Shown here piece by piece: positions 9,586-17,877 of a stretch of DNA of 64,000 bases. Location: contig CACYHH010000001.1 of NCBI GenBank assembly GCA_902774115.1, positions 372,001 to 436,000 of the forward strand. Direction: 5' to 3'. The position numbers and the translations under genes were made by a program. The notes beneath the pieces were generated by a model that saw nothing but the letters and a program-made list of their open reading frames with translations, searched no databases and had not been told where the DNA came from. Each line of letters starts with the position of its first letter. Position 1 is the first letter of the stretch. This DNA is from an uncultured Spirochaetales bacterium. Lineage in GTDB: Bacteria > UBP6 > UBA1177.

Positions 9586-10424
9586 AGTTCAAAAAACGCG
9601 CCGACATAAGCGAACTTCTTACAATCAAAGTGAAAGACGCGGTCTGTGATCTTTACTTTCCTGAAATCATTGATGATCTTGTGCGTTTTACAAGTGAGTT
9701 CGATGATTACAGGATCCTTTCCGGCGGCAGCAACATCATCGCTGGAGACGTCAAAAAGCCTGTGCTTTACATGGGAAAGGCGATTTCCACCAGCGATACC
9801 GACGATGTCGATGAATATCTTGTAAAAACTTTCATGCCGTCGTGGGTCAGCAATGCGGCTCTGCTTGACTATTCGATAAAAAACGGCTTGTCCGGAGTAG
9901 AATTCCTTGCCGGAATTCCCGGAAATTTAGGCGGTGCATTGTACGGAAACGCGGCTCCTGCCGGTTCGTCGTGGGATGACGTCGTAGGTGTTATCTATGT
10001 CATTCAGAACGGCAAAGTTTTCCCGTTTCTGCCGAGATACAGTTACCGTTCGCTTGACAACAAGCCGGAAGGCTGTTTCGTGATCTACGGCGCGGAGCTT
10101 ATTCTCACGAAGGATACTTCCGAAAACGTGAGAGCGAGGATCCTGGAATTCCTTTCAAAGAGGATAAAGATAAAAGGACACAGTGCGGGTTCGCTTTTCA
10201 AAAATCCGAAAGGCGGCAAGGCGGGATACATGCTTGACCAGTGCGGAATGAAAGGCTTTTCTGTCGGCGGCGCGAAACTGAGCGACAACCACGCGAACAT
10301 AATTATAAATACGGGCGAAGGAACTTTCGACGATTTCTGCCGTTTGAAAGATATCGCGATAGAAAGAGTGCGCGAAAAATTCGGAGTAACTCTGGAACCC
10401 GAAGTCCAGTTCTGGTATGACTGA
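9582..10424 (+). CDS. murB: UDP-N-acetylenolpyruvoylglucosamine reductase
   Basis: FAD- and NADPH-dependent reductase forming UDP-MurNAc, the substrate of MurC. Visible motifs are the FAD-binding GGSNII (near residue 48), GIPGNLGGALYGNAA (about 110-124) and SAGSLFKNP (about 201-209), whose serine is the expected catalytic proton donor. At 280 residues it is of the short type II form. It uses a GTG start that overlaps the murC stop (GTGA), and an 18-base gap with a GGAG site precedes ddl. Confidence 0.94.
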   Translation: MKFKKRADISELLTIKVKDAVCDLYFPEIIDDLVRFTSEFDDYRILSGGSNIIAGDVKKPVLYMGKAISTSDTDDVDEYLVKTFMPSWVSNAALLDYSIKNGLSGVEFLAGIPGNLGGALYGNAAPAGSSWDDVVGVIYVIQNGKVFPFLPRYSYRSLDNKPEGCFVIYGAELILTKDTSENVRARILEFLSKRIKIKGHSAGSLFKNPKGGKAGYMLDQCGMKGFSVGGAKLSDNHANIIINTGEGTFDDFCRLKDIAIERVREKFGVTLEPEVQFWYD

Positions 10425-10442
10425 TTTTTTGAGGAGATAGAA

Positions 10443-11351
10443 ATGAAACTCGACAAAAACATGAAGATTGCAGTTATTGCCGGCGGAATGTCGGACGAGC
10501 GCGAAGTCAGCCTCGTTACGGGAAACATGCTTTACAAAACCCTTTGCGAAGGCGGTTACACCAATGTGAAGTTCATTGATGTCGGTTTTGATTTGAGCGA
10601 AAAGCTCCGTGAGTTCTCGCCTGATGTCGTTGTGAACGGTTTACACGGCAGATACGGCGAAGACGGAACGGTTCAGGGGCTTCTTGAAATGATGAAGATT
10701 CCCTACACGAATTCAGGTGTAACGGCAAGCGCTGTCGGTATGGACAAGCTGATCTGCCGCGCCGTTATGAAAGAGTGCGGAATAAATGTCGCGGAAGGAA
10801 AAACGGTTGAAGCTGCGCCTGAAATGGAAAAACCTTACGAGTTCCCGTTTGTTGTCAAAGATCCTGTCAACGGTTCGAGCCGCGGTGTTTATATCGTTAA
10901 AAACGAAGAGAGCTGGGGAAACGCGAAAAAAGAACTCAAAGCAGGCAAACACTATCTCTGCGAAAAGTTCTTCAAAGGGCGCGAAGTCAATGTCGCGGTG
11001 CTTGAAAACAAGGTTCTGGGCGATGTCGAGATCACTCCGGCGAACGAGTTTTACGATTTCGACGCGAAATACAACAGTGACAAGACGATATACACGGTTC
11101 ATCCCGATATAAGCGAAACTGTGAGGGAAAAAATCTCTGACGCCGCTTTGAAACTGCACATCGCGCTCGGCTGCAAAGGTGTCACGAGAAGCGATTTTAT
11201 TATCAGCGGGGACAACTACATCATGCTTGAAATAAACACGCTTCCCGGAATGACCGGGCATTCGCTTGTTCCGATGATTGCGAAATACCGCGGGATCGGA
11301 TACCTCGAACTTATTGAAACCCTTATTTCCGAGTGTTTGAGCGCAGAATGA
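10443..11351 (+). CDS. ddl: D-alanine--D-alanine ligase
   Basis: ATP-grasp ligase producing D-Ala-D-Ala for MurF. The 302-residue length is usual. The N-terminal GGMSDEREVS motif, the central PFVVKDPVNGSSRGV stretch of the ATP-grasp fold and the C-terminal EINTLPGMTGHS metal- and substrate-binding motif are all present. A GAGGAGATAG Shine-Dalgarno region precedes the ATG. The stop overlaps ftsQ by four bases. Confidence 0.95.
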   Translation: MKLDKNMKIAVIAGGMSDEREVSLVTGNMLYKTLCEGGYTNVKFIDVGFDLSEKLREFSPDVVVNGLHGRYGEDGTVQGLLEMMKIPYTNSGVTASAVGMDKLICRAVMKECGINVAEGKTVEAAPEMEKPYEFPFVVKDPVNGSSRGVYIVKNEESWGNAKKELKAGKHYLCEKFFKGREVNVAVLENKVLGDVEITPANEFYDFDAKYNSDKTIYTVHPDISETVREKISDAALKLHIALGCKGVTRSDFIISGDNYIMLEINTLPGMTGHSLVPMIAKYRGIGYLELIETLISECLSAE

Positions 11352-12217
11352 AGAAAATTCTCAGGATATTGAGTCTTATCGGATATGTGCTTTGCACCTA
11401 TCTCTTTGTGTCGCTTTTTGCCGCACTCTTCTGCTTTGCGGGAGATACTTTCGATACCTTCAAAAACAGCGACAGAATGCTCATAACTCCTGAAAATGTC
11501 GAGATAGTAGGAAACGACCGCCTGAGCAGGGAGGATATTCTTTTTGTTGCAGGTCTTGATAAAAAAATCAGCTTTTTCGATGCCGACAGCAAAAAAATGA
11601 CGCTTAATCTCTCGACCTGCGGATGGGTCAAAAAGGCTTTTGTGGAAAAGTTTTTTCCGAATTCAGTGGTGATACACATAGAAGAATTTAAACCGGCGAT
11701 GATCGTCACAAGCAGAAAAAAGTCATCAGATTCCGATAAAGATTCCTTTATGCCGTGGTTTTCCGATGCCGACGGAATCCTTTTCAAAAAGGCTCTTTCA
11801 CGTGAAATCCCGAAAGATATGCCGACTTTTTATCTGAAATATTCTACTCCGGAAGAGGAGAAAAAACGTCCGGAGAAGATAAAAAACGCTATTTTTCTTG
11901 CGAAAAAGTGGGAAGGTCTGAATTCACTTTGTCAGCTTAGAAGTATCAGTTATGAGTTTCTTGCCGGATATTCGTTGCTGTGCGCTATAGGAAACAGGCG
12001 TCTGGAGACTGTTATCCATCTCAAGGAAGAGGCGACGACCGATGAATGGAACCAGATGATGAACAAGACCTCAGGGGCAATAGGAGACTTCCTTGCTAAA
12101 AACCAGTGGGTATGGGAGTATGATTTTGACAAAGTAAAAAACAATTTCGGCGAGACTGAATTTGAAATTATATTCGGAAAACTTGTTAATATAAAAAAGG
12201 GGGAAGCTGATGGCTAA
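11348..12217 (+). CDS. ftsQ: Cell division protein FtsQ/DivIB-like, POTRA domain
   Basis: Bitopic divisome protein linking early and late division proteins. A short basic N-terminus is followed by one transmembrane helix (about residues 5-28) and a POTRA-like domain whose core reads VEIVGNDRLSREDIL with a downstream PNSVVIHIEE strand. Sequence of this family is poorly conserved; the ddl-ftsQ-ftsA-ftsZ order is the strongest argument. ATG 11348 overlaps the ddl stop (ATGA); an in-frame GTG at 11333 would add five residues and is less likely. Confidence 0.87.
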   Translation: MKKILRILSLIGYVLCTYLFVSLFAALFCFAGDTFDTFKNSDRMLITPENVEIVGNDRLSREDILFVAGLDKKISFFDADSKKMTLNLSTCGWVKKAFVEKFFPNSVVIHIEEFKPAMIVTSRKKSSDSDKDSFMPWFSDADGILFKKALSREIPKDMPTFYLKYSTPEEEKKRPEKIKNAIFLAKKWEGLNSLCQLRSISYEFLAGYSLLCAIGNRRLETVIHLKEEATTDEWNQMMNKTSGAIGDFLAKNQWVWEYDFDKVKNNFGETEFEIIFGKLVNIKKGEADG

Positions 12218-13436
12218 AGGCAATGCGATGATTGCTGCACTTGATATAGGCACCAAAAGCGTCACGACGCTTATAGCGCAGAAGAGTGACGACGGTACTT
12301 TTTCCATTATAGGAAAAGGGGTTGCTGACAACAACAATGGTCTGATTGCAGGCGATGTTGTTGACGTTCAGGCTACCGCTGCCGCAATACGCGATTCGGT
12401 AGCTGAAGCCGAGCAGATTTCCTCAAAACGCATAAAGAAGGTTTATGTCGGTATTTCAGGCGAAGGAGTGCGTTCGATAAACAGCCACGGCGTGATTCAG
12501 GTCAGAGGTCAGGAAGTTGCAAAGACCGATATGAACAGAGTCATAGAACAGGCAAAAATAATCACTCTGCCCGATGACAGAGAAATCATAAGTGTAGAAA
12601 TAGGAAAATATACTGTCGACGGCAAGGCCGGTATAGTAAATCCGATAGGAATGGCATGCAGAAGGCTCGAAGTCGACGTCCTTATAATAACAATGCCGAA
12701 GACGATGTTCAGGAATCTTTACAAAGCGGTCGAGGATGCCGGATTTTTCGTAAACGGTGTCGTTGTGAGCGCCATAGCTTCAAGCTGGGCTGTTCTTGAA
12801 GACGACGAGAAAAATATCGGCGTCGCTATGGTTGACATCGGTGACGGTGTCGCTGATATAGCGATTTATCAGAACGGAGCTCCGGTTTATGTCGCCGTAA
12901 TGCCGATGGGCGGCAAGTTCATTACCGATGACATAAGCAAGGTCATGAAGATTCCTCCGGCTGAGGCTGAAAGGGTAAAATGCAAGTACGGCAATGTACG
13001 TCCCGAGTATGTTTCGGACAGCGAAGTGTTCGATACGGTTGTAATCGGCACAAATGCACCGACGACAAAAAAGGTCAAACAGCTTGCAACGGTAATAACT
13101 CCGAGGATCGAGGAAATCCTCATCGAGGTCAAAAAGAAACTTATGGAAAGTCAGAAGGAAAACATTATTCAGTCAGATATAGTTCTTACCGGAGGATCCG
13201 CACAGCTGAAGAATATCCAGTGTGTTGCGGAAGATACTTTAGAACAGACGGTAAGGATAGGGATTCCGAAGATCGACGAGCCGAGCATCGGACTGAATGA
13301 TGTGCTGACTTCCCCCGGATTTGCGACAGCGGTCGGAATAATCAGGCATTTCTCATGTCGCAAACAGATGGAAATTGCAAAAAGAAACGGATGGTTGGCG
13401 AGGGTGGCCGATATTTTTAGAAACTTTTTCGAATAG
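12210..13436 (+). CDS. ftsA: Cell division protein FtsA (actin-like FtsZ membrane anchor)
   Basis: Actin-fold ATPase tethering FtsZ to the inner membrane. The 408 residues open with the phosphate-1 loop AALDIGTKSVTTL, contain the MVDIGDGVADIAIY loop near residue 208 and the adenosine-binding VLTGGSAQL motif. The last 15 residues (GWLARVADIFRNFFE) form the amphipathic membrane-targeting helix typical of FtsA. The start overlaps ftsQ by eight bases, and ftsZ follows 14 bases after its stop. Confidence 0.95.
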   Translation: MAKGNAMIAALDIGTKSVTTLIAQKSDDGTFSIIGKGVADNNNGLIAGDVVDVQATAAAIRDSVAEAEQISSKRIKKVYVGISGEGVRSINSHGVIQVRGQEVAKTDMNRVIEQAKIITLPDDREIISVEIGKYTVDGKAGIVNPIGMACRRLEVDVLIITMPKTMFRNLYKAVEDAGFFVNGVVVSAIASSWAVLEDDEKNIGVAMVDIGDGVADIAIYQNGAPVYVAVMPMGGKFITDDISKVMKIPPAEAERVKCKYGNVRPEYVSDSEVFDTVVIGTNAPTTKKVKQLATVITPRIEEILIEVKKKLMESQKENIIQSDIVLTGGSAQLKNIQCVAEDTLEQTVRIGIPKIDEPSIGLNDVLTSPGFATAVGIIRHFSCRKQMEIAKRNGWLARVADIFRNFFE

Positions 13437-13450
13437 TAGGAGAGAGTCGG

Positions 13451-14773
13451 ATGAGCGAGAAAGAAGGGCTGGTAAAAATTGCAGTTATCGGTGTGGGCGG
13501 CTGTGGCTGCAATGCGGCAAAAATGATTGAAGAGGAAACAATTACCAATGAAGAATCGGTATTTAAGAACAGCAACGTAAAGATAGTTGCCGCCAATACC
13601 GATGCTCAGGTACTTGAACAGCTCAACAATGTCGAATGTATGCAGCTCGGTCCCAAACTTACAAAAGGTCAGGGGGCGGGCGGAAATCCTGATTGCGGAA
13701 GAGACGCGGCGATAGAAAGCCAGGTTGATATATATTCTGCTCTGGAAGGCAACGATATGGTTTTTCTGACTACCGGTATGGGCGGAGGAACCGGAACGGG
13801 AGCAGCTCCGGTTATCGCCAGTGCCGCAAAGAAAAACGGAATACTCACTGTCGGTATCGTAACGAAGCCTTTTTCTTTTGAAGGAAAGCAGAAGATGAGG
13901 TGTGCCGAAGCCGGAATAGAAGAGCTTCGCAAGAATGTCGATGCTCTGCTCGTTGTTCCGAACGATATTCTTCTCGAAATAGCAGGTGACGATGACGATG
14001 CCGTAGATATGTTCAAAAAACCGAACGAGATACTCATTTATGCCGTCAGAAGCATATCTGAACTTATAATAAAAACAGGTTTCGTAAACCTTGATTTCTC
14101 CGATGTCAGAAGCACCATGCTCGACATGGGTCTGGCAGTTATCGGTTTTGGCAGTGCTACCGGCGAACATGCTCCGCTCAATGCAGTTAAAGACGCTCTT
14201 AACAATCCTCTCCTCAAGAATTTTACGATAAAAGGAACCAAGAGAATGCTGGTTTATGTCAGCGGAAATACGAAAATGAGGGAATTTGCAGAGGCATCCA
14301 GTTATCTTAACGATATGGGAGACGAAGACGCCAAGTTCAAATTCGGTCTTTTCCTTGATAAAAACAAGACGGACGTTTCGGTTCTCATCGTTGCAGAAGC
14401 GCACGAAGCGAATGTTTCCGGCTCCAAAGAAGGCAAAAAGGCGGCATCGACTGAGAACGACAATCAGAATACTATTTTTGACATCGAAAAAACCGAGCCT
14501 TTTACTGACGACGTTGTCATTGAACTTCAGAAACCTGCTGCCGAAAGCAGCGGAATTGCCGCGGCGGCATCAAAAAACATTGCCGCAGAGCCTCAGAGTC
14601 TTGAAATCAAAAATACGAAGCCGTTTTCATTCAAAGATGAAACGGTGGCATTTATTCCTGAAAGTATAGAGATCGACCAGAATGACAAAAATATTCCTGC
14701 CGTTCTGCGCAAACTTTCGAAGGAAGAGAAGGAAAAAATGCAGGTTTCACTCACAGAATATATCTACAAATAA
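13451..14773 (+). CDS. ftsZ: Cell division protein FtsZ (tubulin-like GTPase)
   Basis: Forms the Z ring. The tubulin signature GGGTGTGAAP is near residue 112 and GVGGCGCNA near the N-terminus. After the globular domain (about 330 residues) comes a low-complexity linker of roughly 90 residues and a C-terminal peptide, IPAVLRKLSK, matching the conserved site that binds FtsA and other partners. About 16 further residues follow that peptide. AGGAGAGAG precedes the ATG. It is the last gene of the dcw cluster; a new promoter follows. Confidence 0.97.
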   Translation: MSEKEGLVKIAVIGVGGCGCNAAKMIEEETITNEESVFKNSNVKIVAANTDAQVLEQLNNVECMQLGPKLTKGQGAGGNPDCGRDAAIESQVDIYSALEGNDMVFLTTGMGGGTGTGAAPVIASAAKKNGILTVGIVTKPFSFEGKQKMRCAEAGIEELRKNVDALLVVPNDILLEIAGDDDDAVDMFKKPNEILIYAVRSISELIIKTGFVNLDFSDVRSTMLDMGLAVIGFGSATGEHAPLNAVKDALNNPLLKNFTIKGTKRMLVYVSGNTKMREFAEASSYLNDMGDEDAKFKFGLFLDKNKTDVSVLIVAEAHEANVSGSKEGKKAASTENDNQNTIFDIEKTEPFTDDVVIELQKPAAESSGIAAAASKNIAAEPQSLEIKNTKPFSFKDETVAFIPESIEIDQNDKNIPAVLRKLSKEEKEKMQVSLTEYIYK

Positions 14774-14823
14774 TGCCCGTTTTATAAATTCACCCTATAA
14801 TACTGAAAATTTCTCGCTTTAAG

Positions 14824-14851
14824 TTGAAAATAAAAAGTCTGTGGTTACAAT
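14824..14851 (+). promoter_or_regulatory. Promoter upstream of the carboxyltransferase gene
   Basis: TTGAAA (14824-14829), 16-bp spacer, TACAAT (14846-14851), followed by GCTCTGC and a T-run. It separates the downstream genes from the dcw cluster. The 120-base gap shows no convincing ftsZ terminator. Confidence 0.6.
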
Positions 14852-14893
14852 GCTCTGCTTTTTGGTTTTTTATTATTTTTATATAGGTGGATC

Positions 14894-16543
14894 ATGGCAA
14901 AAAAACTTCTTATCAGAGACCTCACTTTAAGAGACGGTCAGCAGTCGCAGTTCGCTACCAGAATGAATCAGAACCAGGTTGACAGATTGTTGAAATCATT
15001 CAACAAAGCTCATTTTTACGCAATGGAAGTCTGGGGCGGAGCGGTTCCCGATTCAGTTATGCGTTACCTCGGCGAAGATCCGTGGGCAAGACTTGAAAAA
15101 GTTAAAGCCGGAGTAGGCGATGCGAGCAAACTTACGGCTCTTTCACGCGGCAGAAACCTTTTCGGCTACAATCCTTATCCCGAAGACGTAATCGAAGGCT
15201 TCAACCGCAACGCGATAAAATCGGGTATCGATATCATGCGTATTTTCGACGCTCTGAACGATATCGACAACATGCGTTCGACAATCAAATACGTCAAAGA
15301 GAACGGCGGAATGACAGACTGCTGCATCTGCTACACCGTTGATCCGAAATTCTCGACAAAAGACAAAATCAAGGCGATGTTCAGCGGTAAAAAACTGCCT
15401 GACAACCTTTTCTCGATCGACTATTTCGTAAATAAAGCGATTGAACTCGAAAAGGCGGGCGCCGACATGATTTCGATCAAGGATATGGCGGGTCTTATCA
15501 ATCCGGCAATGAGCGCAAAACTTATTTCGGCACTCAAAAAAGCGGTCAAGATCCCGATAGACCTGCATACTCACTGCACCCCGGGCTACGGTTTGGGCAG
15601 TGTTCTCATGGCGATGGTAAACGACGTCGATATCGTTGACAGCGTTATCATGCCGTTTGCCGGCGGTCCTGCCGCTCCTGCGTTCGAGCTGATTCAGGTT
15701 TTCGCTCAAAAACTCGGTCTTGAAACCAATGTTGATCTCGCTGCGGTAAAAGAGATCAGAACCGAGCTTTTCAAAATCAGAAAAGAACTCGCAAAATTCG
15801 ACCAGTACAAACTTTTCCCGAAGGATTTCGACCCGACAGACAAACTTCCGGCAGATGTAGAGAAACTTTTCGACGATGCGATTGCAGCGGCAAAGAAAGG
15901 AGATACCGATACAGTTACAGACCTTACGCAGCAGATCGAGCGTTACTTCAACTTCCCGAAACCGAACGAAGTCGTCAGAATGGCGCAGATCCCCGGCGGA
16001 ATGTACACGAATATGCTTGCACAGCTTCAGGCTGGAAAAATCGAGCATCTTCTTCCGAAAGTTATGGAGATGGTTCCGATCGTCAGACTCGCTGCAGGTG
16101 TTCCGCCGCTTGTAACTCCTACAAGCCAGATCGTCGGAACCCAGGCTGTAAGCTGTGTCATCAACCTCAATTCCGGAAAAGCGATGTATGAAAACACATC
16201 AGTTCAGTTCGTAAATCTGGTCAAAGGCGGTTACGGTCATACGCCGTGGCCGGTTGATCCCGCTTTCCGTGAAAAAATCTCGGGAAAACGCGAGGAACAG
16301 CCTTACGATACATCAAAACATGTAAAGCAGGTAAACGAAACTCTGGACGAATTCGGCGGCGTGAAACTTGCTGCTAACGAAAAGGAAGAGCTTCTTCTCG
16401 AACTTTTCCCGGCAGTCGCGAAACCTTTCCTCAAATCAAAAAGGGAAAAGGATTTCCGTGCCGAGCAGCAGAAGGTTCAGGATAAACTTGACGAAGAGAG
16501 AGGAAAACTTATTTCCGCACTTGAAGGAAACTTCCTCGAATAG
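14894..16543 (+). CDS. Biotin-dependent carboxyltransferase subunit (PycB/OadA/transcarboxylase 5S family)
   Basis: TIM-barrel carboxyltransferase moving CO2 between biotin and a 2-oxoacid such as pyruvate/oxaloacetate. The N-terminal LTLRDGQQSQFATRM motif, the carbamylated-lysine motif IKDMAG (lysine near residue 195) and the metal-binding LHTHC motif are present. The PYC/OADA domain continues to IVGTQAV and GHTPWPVDP. Length is 549 residues and the protein ends in a charged helix without a biotinyl (AMKM-type) domain, so a separate biotin carrier is needed. It may be the alpha/B subunit of pyruvate carboxylase or oxaloacetate decarboxylase, or a transcarboxylase 5S subunit. The J-domain gene follows after two bases. 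Confidence 0.85.
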   Translation: MAKKLLIRDLTLRDGQQSQFATRMNQNQVDRLLKSFNKAHFYAMEVWGGAVPDSVMRYLGEDPWARLEKVKAGVGDASKLTALSRGRNLFGYNPYPEDVIEGFNRNAIKSGIDIMRIFDALNDIDNMRSTIKYVKENGGMTDCCICYTVDPKFSTKDKIKAMFSGKKLPDNLFSIDYFVNKAIELEKAGADMISIKDMAGLINPAMSAKLISALKKAVKIPIDLHTHCTPGYGLGSVLMAMVNDVDIVDSVIMPFAGGPAAPAFELIQVFAQKLGLETNVDLAAVKEIRTELFKIRKELAKFDQYKLFPKDFDPTDKLPADVEKLFDDAIAAAKKGDTDTVTDLTQQIERYFNFPKPNEVVRMAQIPGGMYTNMLAQLQAGKIEHLLPKVMEMVPIVRLAAGVPPLVTPTSQIVGTQAVSCVINLNSGKAMYENTSVQFVNLVKGGYGHTPWPVDPAFREKISGKREEQPYDTSKHVKQVNETLDEFGGVKLAANEKEELLLELFPAVAKPFLKSKREKDFRAEQQKVQDKLDEERGKLISALEGNFLE

Positions 16544-16545
16544 CC

Positions 16546-17877
16546 ATGGATTTTATTTCTCCCTACATCGACAGTGAAAAGAAGCTCCACATCAGGTTCG
16601 AAAAGCTCTTTTCACTGCTTTCATCATGCGGATTCTCAGGAAAAATAAATGTTTTCAGCGGCGGCGAAACCTTTTTCATTATTCTTTCAAACAGTTCCGT
16701 CTGGACTGATAAACCAATGAATTTATTGGGAAATCTGTCAAAGGCTGCACTCTTTAAAGTTGAAAGCGCAGTAAACGACGATATGAAGAAGGGAATGAAG
16801 GAATACGACGGAAAGGAATTTCTCTTTTCAGTGATTCTGAATATGCCGAGAGAGCGTGTTCTTGAAGTGCTGAAGCCTTATGCTACCGAATTTATTTCGA
16901 TAAAGCCCGAAGCGGCGAAACTATTCTTTCTTCACGATGATCTTCAGCCTTTTGTCGGTCAGAAAAGGAGCGAGATTTTTTCCAATCTCAAAAAAAGTTA
17001 CCGCACAATTTATTTCCTTCTGATCTCGCAGCTTGCCGTCATCGTTCAGGCAACAGATGAAGAAAGAGTAAAAATAACTGAAAAACTCAGTAAATCCGAT
17101 ATTTTTTCAGAAAAAGCAGCTCAGGAAGAAATTGTCGAAAAGGTTACTCGGGAGAAAAAACAGGAAGCGCTTTCGGAAGAAGATGAGATCAAAATGTTCC
17201 TCAACGCGAACGAGAAATATACAGATGTTTTCTCGCTTTTCGGACTCAAGGGAAAGTTTGACGACAAGGTCGCAAGACGTGAATACATCAGGATAATGCA
17301 GAAGATACACCCCGATAAACTTGTCGGAATTTCACCGAATACAGCGCTTCGGGCTAAAGAGTTTCTGCAGCTTGCAGGGGAGTGTTACGAGCTTATCCGC
17401 GACCCTGAAGTCGCAAGTGACATCGAACATCTGATGATGAAATACGGTCCGATACGGTCGAAAACCGAATATCTGAAAATGAAGGAATACGATTCTGCGA
17501 TGCTGAAGGCGACGGCTCTGGCGAAGATCGGTTCTTATGAAGCGGCGGCGAAACTTTTCGATTTTATTTACAAAGATACTAAAAATCCTGCAGCTCTGGA
17601 ACAGAAAAACCTTGCTCTCTGGAAGCTTGCTCCGAAGTGGAACAAATTTGAAAAAGCTGACAGGTACAAAGAAATCAGAGATGATTTTGTGAAAATTTCG
17701 ATGGTAAGGCAGCTCTCTTTCGAAGCGATGTATATTCTGGCTGAGATTTACGAATATTTCGAAGATATTCCCGACGCATTAAAAGTTCTTGACAACATTC
17801 TTAAAGAAAGACCGGACGATTTCAAAGCCGCCGGAATGAAAAAAAGGATGATCTATTACAACAAATTAAAGAATTAA
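16546..17877 (+). CDS. J-domain protein with unknown N-terminal region and TPR-like C-terminus
   Basis: Product of 443 residues that I cannot match to a named family. Residues about 230-290 look like a J-domain: helices flank an HPD tripeptide (residues 255-257, IMQKIHPDKL), the motif that stimulates DnaK ATPase. The first 220 residues have no recognisable domain. From about residue 310 the sequence is helical and TPR-like (AAKLFDFIYK, then ALKVLDNILKERPDDFKA). A role as a DnaK co-chaperone or adaptor is inference. It starts two bases after the carboxyltransferase stop, so the two are probably cotranscribed. Its TAA overlaps the stop of the convergent lipoprotein gene. Confidence 0.7.
   Translation: MDFISPYIDSEKKLHIRFEKLFSLLSSCGFSGKINVFSGGETFFIILSNSSVWTDKPMNLLGNLSKAALFKVESAVNDDMKKGMKEYDGKEFLFSVILNMPRERVLEVLKPYATEFISIKPEAAKLFFLHDDLQPFVGQKRSEIFSNLKKSYRTIYFLLISQLAVIVQATDEERVKITEKLSKSDIFSEKAAQEEIVEKVTREKKQEALSEEDEIKMFLNANEKYTDVFSLFGLKGKFDDKVARREYIRIMQKIHPDKLVGISPNTALRAKEFLQLAGECYELIRDPEVASDIEHLMMKYGPIRSKTEYLKMKEYDSAMLKATALAKIGSYEAAAKLFDFIYKDTKNPAALEQKNLALWKLAPKWNKFEKADRYKEIRDDFVKISMVRQLSFEAMYILAEIYEYFEDIPDALKVLDNILKERPDDFKAAGMKKRMIYYNKLKN

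Noticed and set aside
13169-14404. 411-codon - strand frame, and a similar one at 8110-9285
   Set aside because: Shadows of ftsA/ftsZ and murG/murC respectively.
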